Position numbers and translations under genes: made by a program. 64,000 nt of DNA from Phoma sp. XZ068 (Eukaryota; Ascomycota; Dothideomycetes; Pleosporales; Didymellaceae), in assembly GCA_004835665.1 (NCBI GenBank), contig ML240445.1, positions 930,001 to 994,000 on the forward strand, read 5' to 3'. The notes beneath the pieces were generated by a model. The model had not been told where the DNA came from. It did not search any database and saw only the letters and a program-made list of their open reading frames with translations. Shown piece after piece: positions 1 to 12,200 of the stretch (the stretch's first letter is position 1; every line of letters begins with the position of its first letter).

Positions 1-284
1 ATCTCTCGTTCGGAGCCGGGTCCCGATCTTGCCCTGGTGCAACAATCGCTAGCAAGCTGATCAGCGCGGCGCTCTTCCGTTTGCTCAGCCTGTACAGGAT
101 CGAGGCTAGCACGACCGACCCACCGAATACGGACTATGTTAATTATAATCTGATCAAGAGCGCATTGGTAGCGATTCCAAGGGATTTCAAGATTAAGTTG
201 ACACCGAGAGATGGGACCGGTGACCTCGCCAGGGAGGTGTTGAGGGAGAGTGAGGAGAGGACGAAAGATTTCTATAAAGAGTAG
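1..284 (+). CDS. Cytochrome P450, C-terminal end only (cut by window edge)
   Basis: An open frame already running at base 3 continues to a stop at 282-284 and gives about 93 residues. It begins with the heme-ligand signature FGAGSRSCPG, which fits FxxGxRxCxG with the cysteine as thiolate ligand. A following helix (ATIASKLISAALFRLL) and a short beta-rich tail match the end of a fungal P450. Everything upstream (I helix, ExxR, PERF) lies outside the window. Substrate and subfamily cannot be judged. It is a different gene from the broken P450 near 51 kb. Confidence 0.85.
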   Translation, partial: LSFGAGSRSCPGATIASKLISAALFRLLSLYRIEASTTDPPNTDYVNYNLIKSALVAIPRDFKIKLTPRDGTGDLAREVLRESEERTKDFYKE

Positions 285-658
285 GCGAGTACATGGAGGC
301 CTTCACTGTCGATCATTTTGTCGGAAAAGTGCTCTTACACATTGTGAAGCTGTCGCCAATGTTGGATGATGCTTTGGTTAATATCTACAATAGTGGAATC
401 CTCAACAGGGATGCGGAGGAAGCTTAGCTGCATCTTTGGGACATCTTAACAGAATGTAAATGTTGGCTGGAGGAACTTGATATATATGCTGGTTTATTCA
501 CCTGATCCAATTGCTCGCCTCCCGTTTATACCTTCACTTCTTTTCATTCCACAAGTGCTGTATGGCGCACCGTTCCATCGCCTATAAAGCCTCAAACGAC
601 ACTACCCTTACTCTTGATACCACCCAAATCAATCTCAACTTCGACTGCGCTCTCCAAA
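285..658. promoter_or_regulatory. Spacer with a TATA-like box ahead of the first secreted-family copy
   Basis: No gene is seen here. A TATAAA at 583-588 lies about 70 bases before the ATG at 659, a normal distance for a fungal core promoter. The rest has no recognised signal. Confidence 0.4.
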
Positions 659-1957
659 ATGCAGATCAACATCCTCCTCGCGCTCCTTGGCCTTGTGGCT
701 ACGACGGCTACACGTGCCCTTCCGTTCAACAGATCCTTTGATGCCCTCGGCGGCCACGCGCTGTCCACGCCTTCACTGAATCTCGTACACACCGCTGTTT
801 ATTACGACCCCAACAACCTTGCCTCAGATGCTTTATGGGACATGTACCAGAAGAAGCGCGACCACTATCAATGCCTCTTCGAAGCTGACGATGAGGGTGC
901 TGGCCGACTTATCGAAGATATTCGTACTCCGCCATCCGCTCAGAGCACCTGGAAGGGTAACATGCAAGGTAAGTGAAGTGAGAGTCTCCGGTCTTAATCA
1001 TAAAGGATTGATAGGTTGCGCAGCTGAACACCTCACCTGGGGCTGGCACGAGACGTACTTCGATGAGGATGACTGTGACTTTGAGTTTATGGGCATCAAG
1101 GATGCCTTCGGTTCTCTCAGCCTCAGTGCGTATTGCAGGGAGGATGGAGGCAACAACATCGGCTGGTCGCTTGGTCACTATGACGAGTACTGACTTGATG
1201 AGTCCGGCCCGGGCCACCATTTCAATATGCTTCCGCCAATTGAGCAAACTTACACTGTCGAAGGGAAGATGTACAAGGTCAATATTCTCTGATTTCACTG
1301 TTGCGTCAAGGTACTGACTGTCTCCAAATAGTCTACTGGCGGCTTCTACACCTTCGTTGTTAACCTGAAGAATGGCGCGATCATCGCATTGAACATCCTC
1401 AGTCCCCAGAACGCAGTCAAGTCACAATGGAAATCGATCGGTGGTACAGCCAAGGACGAAGACCTCCCGAAGTTACGCTATATGTCCGATTTGGTCTGGG
1501 GCAAGTGGGTGGAGAACAACTCGAACGTTAAGAACCACTGTGCCTACATTGTGCACAACATACACAATGAGGAGACTTCGGCTATCATCTCACGCGCCAT
1601 GAGCAACATGCGCTACCAGCTGGTGTCTAACCTGTCTTTGTGGCCTGGTACTACCTTTGACAAAGACAAAGGTCTAGTTGAGTTTCAAGCTCTCATAGGT
1701 AAGGCTACAGTGCGTTTGCTTGAAACTCTGCTGACTACCTCCAGGTTCGCCAATTGGAGGCTCAATTTCTATTCTCCTTGCACAACACAAAGCGGAGCTT
1801 GGCAATAAGGAGATCTAGCAGATCAATGTCATCTCCGACCGCACAACTATCGTGCCCTCTAAAGCGACTGAAGTCCACTTGGTTTTCCAGGCTCGAGACG
1901 TACCGCCGCCTAAGCCTTAATCAGGCAGAAAAGCACATCAACTGTGGCATTAAGTGA
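659..1957 (+). pseudogene. Unrecognised secreted-protein family, copy 1 (two premature stops)
   Basis: The ATG at 659 opens a clear signal peptide (MQINILLALLGLVATTATRA). Exon 1 (659-968) joins in phase to exon 2 (1015-1277), exon 3 (1332-about 1699) and a last exon starting near 1745. The reading is recognisably related to the next gene: both share RTPPSA, a segment of the form LRxxSxLxWxxW, a histidine before NxxNxET, and SPIG after the last intron. An in-frame TGA at 1191-1193 falls inside the similar region, and an in-frame TAG at 1816-1818 truncates the last exon. The downstream reading stays in the same frame after both stops, which points to point mutations rather than a wrong model. 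I do not recognise the family and assign no function. Confidence 0.6.
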
Positions 1958-3016
1958 AGGTTCGCGACCTGTTGACAGTACATACAGTGATACTATTGAC
2001 ATTGAAATCTCCACCCTGAGCCTCCAGGGGCATTCCCTCACTTTACCCTTGGGAAATATCGAAGCTATCTACCATCTGGGCCACGTTGATCTTGTCATGG
2101 AATAGAAACAGAATCGGTAGTCTCTAGAACCCGCGGCTTACTTTGCAACAAACTTCCCAGTTATTTCCGACTTCGTAATGCTTGCAACGTCGAGCGGACC
2201 CTTGAATGGATAGGTGCTCAGCAAATGAGCTCCCATAAGGCCGAACCTGGAAGTGACCTTTGTTACGACTTCGAAAACATTCACCTCCTGGTCCTGTACC
2301 TTGGTAAGATTGTCACACAAACCCGACGACAGACAGTTCAGGCACTTCAACATGGATCAATTTGACGCCAAACATAAAATGTTCCACGATCGAATACATT
2401 CAGCCCATTCTTGAGCAATTGCGATGCTGACGGTGTCAACCCCTGCACGGCAGGTGCATTACTTGGCACTCCGGCTTCAATGTCGACTCGGTGAAGCATG
2501 ATGTAAGTCTTCAAATATGCTCAAGGAAGTCAACACGAGTGCTCTGCCCTATTGGAATAATTTCACGTTCAAGACGGAGAGTAAGGTGTGGGCTATGCTT
2601 CTCTACATTACTTCGTCAGCAGCCTCTGGATGACGCAAAATCGCATGAAGCCAAGCTTAATTCTAGATGTTGTGCCTTGCTAACGAAGCATGGATTATAG
2701 CATGGAACACCAACTATCATCTGGCGACATAGCAGAATGGTATTGACAGCGCCATGAAAGAGTCGCAGTATTGTTTGTTGGCACCACATGATATGATTGA
2801 TGGCAAAAATTTAAATAGCACGTGAAATCCCTCGATTCGACGGATCAAAATTCACCTTCACCTGCTCTTCTCGGCTGATCAGTACGACAGGCACACCTCT
2901 GTTGTAACAGACAACAAATCCAAGGTACCCACACCACCTTTCGTTGATCATCTATCACTCTCACTACGCCATCTTTATTCACTGGGCTAGCAATTACACG
3001 GATTACGTTGCGCACG
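1958..3016. other. Spacer between the two tandem copies, no supported gene
   Basis: Only short ORFs are present on either strand. No known motif, tRNA or repeat was recognised. It is about 1.1 kb of sequence separating the two related genes, perhaps partly decayed gene tail. Confidence 0.4.
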
Positions 3017-4432
3017 ATGAGAGTCTCATTGCTGTGGGTCATTGCCGCAACCTTCACAGCTTCTGCGATCGATAGACGCCTCTTGCCAATACAATCGCCA
3101 ACGTTTCATACCTCGAGAGCGATGTGAAGCTATTGCAAGCCACTGGAGATGACACCCCCCCTCCTCTGCCCGAGTCCGCTAGTGATGAGCTCTGGAACAA
3201 GCGCATTGGTAAGGGTAACTCCCTTAATTGCGGCATGTGCGGTAGCGACATGGGTGCTGGCTACCAAATTGGCGACACACGCACACCTCCTTCTGCTGCG
3301 AGCAAATGGATTGGCGGTGTCGTGGAGATGTTGGATTGGTATTGGTGGGAGAGCTCGGTCAAAGATTCAGCATGCGACATGAGCCTGTACTGGGGTATGG
3401 GAGACATGTTCGAAAATTTAGGCATCAGTGGCAAATCTACGGCTGCTGGCGGAGATGTGCAGTGCTTTCAACTGAGGCATAACAATGAGCAAGCGAAGTA
3501 CCCTGACGGAACGCCGAAAGAAGCCATAGCTCAATCGTACATGGTAGCAGGGAAGTGGTATCATGTAAGTGGCAAGTCGATAAGCGCTACCGGGCGCCAA
3601 ATGTACCTCTGTAACTAACAGTTGTAATTATGCCACAGATGCTTCGCACTTTTTTGCCCTAAACCTCCGGGCAGGAGGTAAGGTATCTTCGTTATCACAA
3701 ATCCTACTGAAAGATCTGACATGGTACACAGTGATCATTGGTATCGCCCTAACAGGTACAGAAGCCGCTGCTGAGCGTACCTGGGGTATGAAGCCTGAAC
3801 CACAAGAGTTGCCCAAGCTACGCAATCTTTCAGAACTCTACTGGATTTACTGGTCCTGGCACAACACATTGGCTGGAACCCGTGTTGACAACCTCAACAT
3901 GTACATCGTGCATGGTATACAGAATCCTGAGACGGAAAGAATTGCCGCGCGGGCGATAAGAAGCCGCGGGAAACAGGAGCTGGAGTCGTGGCCTGGACAA
4001 TATTTCGCTATAGAATCACCGCAAGGTCTCGCACTTCTGGGTAGGACTTTCGGCTCGCGGTAGGATAGGCCAAAGTGCTGACTTGATACAGGTTCTCCTA
4101 TCGGCGCGACAATTGGCTACTTTCTCATGCAGCATAAGAAGGAGCTCGGTGATAAATACGTGAGCGGCGTAAGAATTGTGCGCAATGACGACGTCGTCAA
4201 TGACGATTTCGACCCACCGGATTTGATCTTTCATATCACGAATGTACCTCCCGCAAAGCATATCCAGGATGCGCCAGATCACGACCCGCCTCAAGGCCAA
4301 ATTCAGGCAGACGCTCTAGCTATGCCGACGTCAGGACATCTGGCATTGAGAGACATTCCCGGTTATTCAATCGAGGAACACGTCATTGGACCGAGGAACA
4401 TTCTTCGAGTCCATACGATGATGGTCTATTGA
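3017..4432 (+). pseudogene. Unrecognised secreted-protein family, copy 2 (probable frameshifts)
   Basis: The ATG at 3017 opens a plausible signal peptide (MRVSLLWVIAATFTASA), but that frame stops at 3125-3127. The body similar to copy 1 continues in another frame from about 3076 to 3550, so a frameshift lies around 3076-3125. The donor GTAAGT near 3550 and the acceptor at 3638 do not agree in phase, a second sign of damage or of an unusual splice. A small intron (about 3677-3731) and another ending near 4091 do join in phase, and the frame then runs to 4432. The mature part has several cysteines and many tryptophans. It could still be functional if the 5' model is wrong or the assembly has an indel. 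Function unknown. Confidence 0.5.
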
Positions 4433-4649
4433 TGGTTCTGGAGGCCTTTGATTCGCAGGAAGGCAACATTCGCATTATGAAAGGAAATGAATGTGAGGAT
4501 GGAAGCCGAGAAGTAGAACACGATTGAAGGTGAAGGAAAGAAGATCATAAGATCTTCTACAATGTGATGGACTGGGATGAACTCTGGTGGGCGTTCAGCC
4601 GCATCAAAACTTCCAACTACCTGCCTCAGTATTCAACACGTCCAGAAGC

Positions 4650-5444
4650 TCACTCATTCTTTCCAATCCTCGGTTTCCTGACCATGCAATAGTGCACATC
4701 CACTCCCTCACCACCCCACAATGTCCTATCCCACTCTACCGCTCTTTTCACCTTAAAACCCCTCTTCTCGTAGATTGCCCGCGCAAGCTCCGTAGAATCC
4801 AGGTATGTTACCCAGCCCTCATCGTCCGCTTTCGTCATTCCCCAATCTAGCAATACACTGCCAGCTCCACGGCCCTGATGATCAGGGTGCGTGACGAAGC
4901 TATTCAACATGAAGAACGTCTTCTCCGTGCCCATGATCTCGTCGCGAGCCGTGTCAAGTGGGTCGAATAGGGATGCTAAAGCATCGAGGCGCAGTTCAGG
5001 AGGAAGGAAGGATGGATAGCGCCGGACGACGGTATTGGTTGTTAATGAATCTGTCTCTGCGGGGATGGATGCGTGCTCAATAGGTCCTGCCTCTTGTACA
5101 GGCCTGATAGTATCGTTCTCTTTCCCTTTTCTCGGAGTGTATCTGTGAACACTCTCGTTCTCAACGTTCATCAACTTCCACACCGCGACTGCAATGGTTC
5201 GGCCGCCGTTGTTTGCGGGGTCGTCTTCACTGGGTGCAAGGGATGTGTCGACAATCTTCCAATGCCAGACGTTGGGGGCTCCAATCTCATGTTTGCGATC
5301 CTCGGCGACGCCGCGCATAGACTCCTCGCTGACAGGGTGGCCATTGTGCAGTAGTTCATGGGTTGGCCCATAATATGCTAGGGCACGCGTTCGGATCCAT
5401 GATAGTGAGTCTGAGGGGCGGAGGCAGTGAAGTTCAAAAGGCAT
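4650..5444 (-). CDS. GNAT-family N-acetyltransferase
   Basis: This is an intronless 264-residue protein. The acetyl-CoA pyrophosphate-binding motif is visible as HPDHQGRGAGS (Q/RxxGxG/A), preceded by a beta strand (FFMLNSFVTHP) and followed by the usual DSTELARAIYEKRGF segment of motif B. These place it in the GNAT superfamily, which transfers acetyl from acetyl-CoA to an amine. The N-terminal half carries a loop rich in charged residues and is typical of fungal GNATs of unknown substrate. No signal peptide or membrane segment is seen, so it is probably cytosolic or nuclear. The substrate cannot be inferred. Confidence 0.85.
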   Translation of the reverse strand: MPFELHCLRPSDSLSWIRTRALAYYGPTHELLHNGHPVSEESMRGVAEDRKHEIGAPNVWHWKIVDTSLAPSEDDPANNGGRTIAVAVWKLMNVENESVHRYTPRKGKENDTIRPVQEAGPIEHASIPAETDSLTTNTVVRRYPSFLPPELRLDALASLFDPLDTARDEIMGTEKTFFMLNSFVTHPDHQGRGAGSVLLDWGMTKADDEGWVTYLDSTELARAIYEKRGFKVKRAVEWDRTLWGGEGVDVHYCMVRKPRIGKNE

Positions 5445-6489
5445 GGCTGTGCTAGGTAGGCACCCAGGAATTGGGATTCTGCATATGACTCTTTGCTGTA
5501 CCTGACTCTTGGGCGTAACTAAATTTAAGTCGTCAAGTGATTCGGAGTCGATGATGAGTCACAGCCGTGCGTCGAGTAGACAAGATCAAACGAGCAGCAG
5601 TGTCAATTGCTGCGCCTCCCACGCCTGCCCTTTGGGGGATCGCGACAAGGTCAAAATCTGACAAGAAGCGCCTAGTATGTGCAAGTCGGAAGCTCTTTCT
5701 TGGGTCAGGGTACAATAGAAGCTTTAAGGGTGAAGCTTGGTGGGGTGTAAGCTTTACATACATCCAATGCGGAGGTGCCCCACTTCCGCTCCTGAACAAC
5801 GGTCAGGGAGTTATGTCATCTATTCTCCATCTTCACATCATCTTCAGCTCAATTTGATCTTCTATACGTCACATCCTGCCTATTATTCTTAATGAACGCG
5901 TTTTGAAACCCGTAGACAAAGAGGAAAAAGGTAGCAGCTTGATGACGTCACTTACCTCGAGTGTGAATGTAAGGCCTCCTGTCCTTGCTGGTTTGCTAGC
6001 TCGAGATACGTTTGCATATACATCTGTTGACACCATACTGTCTGCCGAAAATACCAAGAACGACTGCCAAGCATCTCCAGCCTCGCCAGTAGCTGTTGCG
6101 CTTCCAAGTTTCATTCAGCGCGCAAAGCGCCAGTGACAGCCATCCATATCACTAGCGGGCTCCGTAGGCACAGCCTTGCTATGACTACCCCGGCCTGTGT
6201 ATTATTTCGCCACTACAATGAGCCAACAAACGTGTCTAGATGAGCATTCCTTGTTTGCAATTCATGCAATCCTTCGGCCAGCGCTTCAAGTCAGGCACCT
6301 GTAGTCAGGTGCAGCTTCCCTCATTGGTGGGTTGTTTACTGAACCCTGCAATCCTGCGCTCGGCGCACGTACTCCCAAGATGTGTTGTATACATACTGTA
6401 CGGAGTGCAGAGATCGCTCTTTCCGATTCTGTGTTGTTGGTGTATTCCTACTCATTTACGATCTCACTGTCGCTCTACGACATCCGTCA
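5445..6489. other. Intergenic, no supported gene
   Basis: This divergent spacer lies between the GNAT gene and the flavin oxidase gene. Short ORFs overlap on both strands without recognisable protein character. It presumably holds both promoters; no clear TATA box was picked out. Confidence 0.4.
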
Positions 6490-7996
6490 ATGGGCAATAC
6501 GTCGAGCTCGCCAGTGCAGAAATGCCTTGAGAGTGCTGTGGGAGGAGACGAGGATTTACTCGCTCTCAAAGGCACCCCCTTCTTTCAGATTTCACACGTC
6601 AAACCGTACAATCTCGGCATCGCGGTTACTCCTGCAGCGATCACATATCCCGAAACTGCGGACCATATTTCTGCGATTGTCAAATGCGCCGTTGACAATA
6701 AGTTGAAAGTGCAGCCGCGCTGCGGCGGCCATTCGTATGCAAATTATGGTAATTTCCTTCTAATGGCGGGTTCCTCCTAGGCTGATATAGTGTACAGGCA
6801 TCGGTGGACAGGACAATACCATTGTGGTCGACATGAAACACTTTCAGCATTTCTCCATGGACAACTCAACCTGGCAAGCTACGATAGGCGGAGGCACGCT
6901 CCTCGGCGACGTCACCAAACGGCTACACGAGAATGGGAATCGCGCGATGGCACATGGCACCTGTCCACAGGTTGGTATTGGAGGGCATGCGACCATCGGT
7001 GGACTCGGCCCAAGCAGTCGCATGTGGGGATCAGCACTCGATCATGTTGAGGAAGTCGAGGTCGTACTCGCCAACTCCACGGTTGTCAGAGCCTCCGAAA
7101 CAGAGAACACAGACATATTTTTCGCTGTGAAAGGCGCTGCAGCAGGCTTCGGTATCGTCACAGAGTTCAAAGTGCGCACACAAGCCGAGCCATCAGAAAC
7201 GGTCCTCTACACATATAACATCCAAGGCGGGTCCAACGCAGACAAAGCTGAAGCCTTCAAAAAGTGGCAAAAGCTCATCTCTGACCCAGGCCTCTCTCGC
7301 AAGTTTGCCAGTCAATTCATTCTCACTGAACAATTCGGGGCTATTGTGACGGGCACCTTCTTTGGGTCACAGAAGGAGTACGACAGCCTCAATATCTCCG
7401 CCCGCCTACCCAACAGCAAAGACTCAGTCATCGAACTCAAGGACTGGCTGGGTGTAGTCGGACACTGGGCTGAGGATCTTGCTCTTGAAATTGTGGGCGG
7501 CATTCCCAGTAATTTCTACGCTAAATCACTAGCCTACACGGAGGACGACATCATCCCTGACGATGGAGTTGACAAACTTTTTGACTACATTGACAAAGCT
7601 GACAAAGGCGACGCAATCTGGTTCATCATCTGGGATCTTGAAGGTGGGGCGATCAACGACGTTGCACCAAATGCTACTGCTTATGGCCACCGAAATGCAC
7701 TATTCTACCACCAGGCTTATGCTGTGAACCTCTTAGGCAAGATCGGCGATAAGACGAAAGACTTCTTGAAGGGCGTGAATGACGCTGTCACTGACGCACT
7801 GCCGGAGCATGAGGAAGGTGCATATGCCGGTTACGTTGACCCAGCCTTGGGAGAGAACAGCGCGAGTCTATACTGGGGTGGAAATGTGGAAAGGTTGGAG
7901 AGCATCAAAGCTCAGGTTGATCCTGATGATGTGTTTCACAACCCGCAGAGCATAAGGCCGGCGAAAAGATCGGCAAAGCTGAGAGTCCGAGTCTGA
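6490..7996 (+). CDS. FAD-linked oxidoreductase, berberine-bridge/glucooligosaccharide-oxidase type
   Basis: Two exons (6490-6748 and 6798-7996) join in phase into 485 residues. It is a VAO/PCMH-type FAD-binding oxidase. RCGGHSY contains His81 and HGTCPQVGIGGH contains Cys142, the two residues that in BBE-like enzymes attach the flavin bicovalently. The BBE C-terminal segment near the end (YWGGNVERLESIKAQVDPDD, then VFHNPQS) is also present. No secretion signal is seen. The protein instead starts MGNTSSS, a good N-myristoylation consensus, which suggests an intracellular, membrane-associated enzyme. Relatives oxidise sugars, alkaloids or secondary-metabolite intermediates; the substrate here is unknown and no biosynthetic cluster surrounds it. 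Confidence 0.9.
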
Positions 7997-8596
7997 AAGG
8001 CCCGTTTATCATTTACTTTCTTCGTCTATCTTATGTCAGGCCAAACAGAGTGGTTGCTCACTGAGTAGTGCAAGGAGCTGACAAATGCGGCTGAGTTCGT
8101 CACGTGTTGGTAGCCCAACAAGTTTAGCCAAATAACTGGTCACGATTGAATCAGCAAGGTACCAGGAACAAACCGAGTTATATACCCATTTCGGAATGAA
8201 AAGAGTATCCGCAAGCACCATACGTACTTTATTGGTAGAACCCCCCTTGCTGCCATCAACATTCAAACGTTAAACAGCGGACCTGAGTGCTAAGCACAGT
8301 CAGATTATGGCTGGAATGCACCGAGCCAGGTAGCCTTGTAGTACCTCCAACAATCAGCACGTGTTCTATTGTGCTCTTTCTTGTTGGGCATGAGCTTGCT
8401 TTCTTGAAACTGGCAGGGTATTGCCATCTATAGCAGGGCAATGCGACCATCAATGAGCGCCAGCCAGAATATATAAACCCCTTCTTCTACAGCTCATTTA
8501 CCTCAGCGCTCATCTCCTCAGGATACTCCAGCGAAGAAAGCACTTGACCCATCTTCCACTTTATCTTCAACATTGAAACCCTCTTCCCTTTTCACA
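7997..8596 (+). promoter_or_regulatory. Spacer and promoter of the small secreted protein gene
   Basis: No gene is seen. A strong TATATAAA at 8470-8477 is followed by pyrimidine-rich sequence up to the ATG at 8597, consistent with a highly expressed fungal gene. Short minus-strand ORFs here look like chance. Confidence 0.5.
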
Positions 8597-8950
8597 ATGC
8601 ATTTCACCATCCCGTCCATCGTTGCCATCATGACCACCCTCGCGGCTAACGGATCCGCCTTCGTTATCGACACTTACAGTGGCACCAACTGCGACTCGAT
8701 CGTTGAAAGCGGCGTCAATACGTGGGACAACACCTGTGCGACTTGGCCCAAAGGTTTCAAGTCTTTCAAAATCAGAGTCTGGGGTGGAAGTCACCAGTAC
8801 GCATACTTTTTCGCCCCTGACAACTGCGGAAGTCTCCCTGGAGCTATTCAGCAGGGATACGTGGATTCAACAACGTATGATTATAAGTTGGACACTTGTT
8901 ACTCTTTCAATGGCGCGAGCGCGAATGCGATTGCTTCGTATGCTGGTTAA
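8597..8950 (+). CDS. Small secreted protein, 117 residues, four cysteines
   Basis: A single exon. The chosen ATG at 8597 starts a classical signal peptide (MHFTIPSIVAIMTTLAANGSA). An upstream in-frame ATG at 8573 would add eight residues and weaken it. The predicted mature part of about 95 residues has four cysteines (TNCDS, NTCATW, DNCGS, DTCYS), enough for two disulfides, and is rich in Ser, Tyr, Gly and Trp. It has no family I recognise. Size, secretion and strong TATA box fit the broad class of fungal effector-like or antimicrobial-like secreted proteins, but nothing shows the role. Confidence 0.75.
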   Translation: MHFTIPSIVAIMTTLAANGSAFVIDTYSGTNCDSIVESGVNTWDNTCATWPKGFKSFKIRVWGGSHQYAYFFAPDNCGSLPGAIQQGYVDSTTYDYKLDTCYSFNGASANAIASYAG

Positions 8951-9265
8951 GACAGTGGAAGTTCTGTGAAAGCAGTCGGTCTTACCCTCATGTTAGGTCG
9001 ATTGGAAGGACGTTGACTGCTATGACAGGGTGTAGCTGATGAACTACCGGGAAAGAAAGCAACACAGAAGATAAATATTTTCGTGTTGAAGTGGTGCTTA
9101 CAGTCTCTCGTTTGTCTTCTTTTCGTGAGCTCAGGATGTGGAAAGCGTTATGATAGCAGGGCACCATACAAATTGATATCGAAATATTGATGGCTCGTCT
9201 TATGCTCTTGTCCACCCTCATATCGACTGTAGAAAACTCCTATATATGTCCGTATCCAATAAATC
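8951..9265. other. Convergent 3' spacer
   Basis: This lies between the ends of the secreted-protein gene and the large fusion gene. No gene, tRNA or repeat seen. Confidence 0.4.
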
Positions 9266-12200
9266 CTAGTGTAAGTGCACCAAGGGCCATGCAACGTTCG
9301 TGTCAGAATACTCGCCGTGCATGGCCCCGTGTATGTAACATTCACCCACTAACCGTGCATACCTATTCCCCCAGAAACTTGCCCGCATAACGCAAGGTGT
9401 GATCGCACCTGCTACAAGGTGCACTCTATCTCCTACTTCTGTTTTCCGTGGTGCCAGGCCACATTTCCCCCGCTTGGTGATCACAAACTTTCGCCCCTTC
9501 ATTGTCTCTTTCACCAGCGCATGATAGTTCAAACTCGCCTCTTTGAGAGCTCTTCTTTCATCCTGGTCGATGAGCATCAAACGGTCCTGTACAGTCTCGC
9601 CGGCTAAGAATTGGGCTTCCTTCGCGCTCTTCTTTCGCTTGATATCCTTGAGTATCTTCACGAGGGCATTGTACGACTCGCGCAAGTTTGCTTCGGATCC
9701 TACTGCAAACCTTGAATGTATGGCGCCAGCTATGGGTACACGCCACTTCAATTCATCGCGTTCCTTTGGAGTGAAGTTACTGTCAATCACCTTGTCGATT
9801 TCATGAAAGTATTGGTTCAGCAGACTGGGCTCCTGAGGGCGATTGAAAGGCCGACTGACATAGATGATTTCGTCAAATTGGAGAGTAGTAACAGTAAGAA
9901 CGTCCATACTCGTAGGCTCAAGTTGAAAGACTGCACGAGTGCCTTTGGATGCATTGTATCCTGATCCAGATTCACTTAGGCTTTTTGGCCGTGGCGCTGT
10001 CCAGTCTGGTACCCACGATGGAAAGCGCTCAGGCTGGGTGCCCAATCCAGCTCGACAGAGCAGATCAAGACCCCATCCTTCGTTAACGAGTGCTCGTGCA
10101 AATTTGCGAACAACTTCTTCGAATGGTGCTGCATAGTCGGGTTCAAAATCGGGGAGGTCGCCATCTATGGCAAGACCTAGAAGGGAGAAGAATCGATCCC
10201 GCATGAGCCCAGAGTTTACGTGACGGAAATCCTCCAAGAGTTTTAGCAGGGGCCAACGTTTTCGTGACGCTTCCAAATCGCGATGCTTGGCCAAGGTTCT
10301 GAAGGAGCCCCAAGCGTTCATGCTCACATATCGATTCGGCTGGAGGTTCTTGTCAATGATCTCAACAGCAAAGAAGATATCGTTCCAGTCGACCATCCAC
10401 TTTCCACAGATAACTTTGATGGTAGGAGCGGCAATGACTTCCTGTACAATCCATGCTCTGTGGAACCAGCTGCTTTTGAACAGGGCAACAACCCATTTCC
10501 ACGCACAGTCGGTAGGCGGCGGCAAATGCTTCCCTTTCCATGATTCAGGCACCATACGTATCTCTTTGGGCCACTCGGCCAGATGGTTGCCGTACACTGC
10601 ATTTGCGCGAATCTGCAACAGTAGCTCCATAGCTGCATGGCTATTGTCATCGATAGCCACGACTGCAAGCGTACAGCTGGCGCCTTGAAAGATATCCGGT
10701 AGCTGTCGAATCTGTTCAGCCTTCTCCTTGCGGCTAATCTGGTTTATGCAGATTGCGTCCACCCACAGTATAACAGCTTCCTGTTTGTTTCGAAGCCTTT
10801 TGAGCACACCTCTGAGGCTTTCGGTGACCTGTATCTGACCGTTAGGTGTATGAACCGTATACATTCGCTGGTCGGGTTCACCCCAAGTATAAGAGACACT
10901 TTGATAGGATACCCTATCCTTGATCTGGTGCTCGCATATCATGCCGCACAGTGGCGTCCGCTCGTCCTCCGCTGGGAAAAGTGTAAAGAGCCGGAAGTAC
11001 CCCTTTCTCAGTGGCCGATAGATGTAGGCGAGACTAAGGCTCCTGAAAAAATCACCAGATGTGGCATGGCTTGTCGCTAGTCCCGGTCGTGGCGAAACTT
11101 CTGAGGCGGTTTCGCGACTGCTTGTGCAGCGATCAAATGGGAACACATAATGCGCTCCAAATACTGTCAATGGAATGACAGCTTTTGAGTTTGAATTGAC
11201 GTAAGACCAATCACGTATCGGACGCATGATATCGTGTGTGGATGCCAAGTAAGCCGAGTAATCCAAATAGTCCCTGTAGAATTCGAAATCGGCATCTGCC
11301 TTGTCAAAGTTGTAGTCCAGATGCCAGTAATAGTCCCATATTGATGTGCCGGCTGGAGGTATGTACGTCATGTGCCGACCAGGTTCTTGAGTGGCAGAAG
11401 TCTCTGAAAACTCACTACCACAGATGGAATCTGAGTAGCTGGTATGTGAAGGTTTTGGCGATGATGACGAATCAATGTCAGCACTATCATGTGTACCAAC
11501 TGCCCACATATTGTTATCATAAGATTGATAGACACTGTGCAGATCCACGTCAAATGGATATCGGAGAGCCAGTGGATCGAGAATAGCAGGGAATACACTT
11601 TCGTCGGGTAATTGGAAGTGACCCGAAACAAACAAGCTCCAAGGATCGACCAGAAAGCTAATCTGGGGGTAGTCGTAGATGTTGCTAATTCTGACCAAGA
11701 CGAAGACATTCGTCGGCGGCTGATCACACACTCGATCAAGCTGGAAGCGTCGCATCTGCATCCTTGATTAGTCACTGTAGGATCAAACTTAAAACTACCT
11801 CTTACCATCTCCAGCCTTCGGGAGCCCCAAGCAAAAGGCTCAGTCCAGTCTCCAGCTGAAGGCGCGACATCGAAGTGATACGTTGGTGTACTTTCTAACC
11901 AAGCAGCAGCTTTATTGTGCCCCAGCCATACGAGAAACTTCGTCACAGCTTTCGAAATATCTGGGTCAGCCATTGTAAACGGCGCGGTATGCTTCGACTC
12001 AAATTGCGCTTGCACACCACCTCGAGCACGGAGATGACTTGTCCAGTGGGCTATTGGCTTGTAAGCAATACCGAGCGATCTTTCGAAGCCCCAAGATATG
12101 AGAGTTTCTCCAAGATATTGGAGAGTAGATGTTGGATCTAGTTCTGTCGTCTCAAGTAAGCCGAAGGCTGAATTACTGGCAGCATATTCGATTGGCATCA

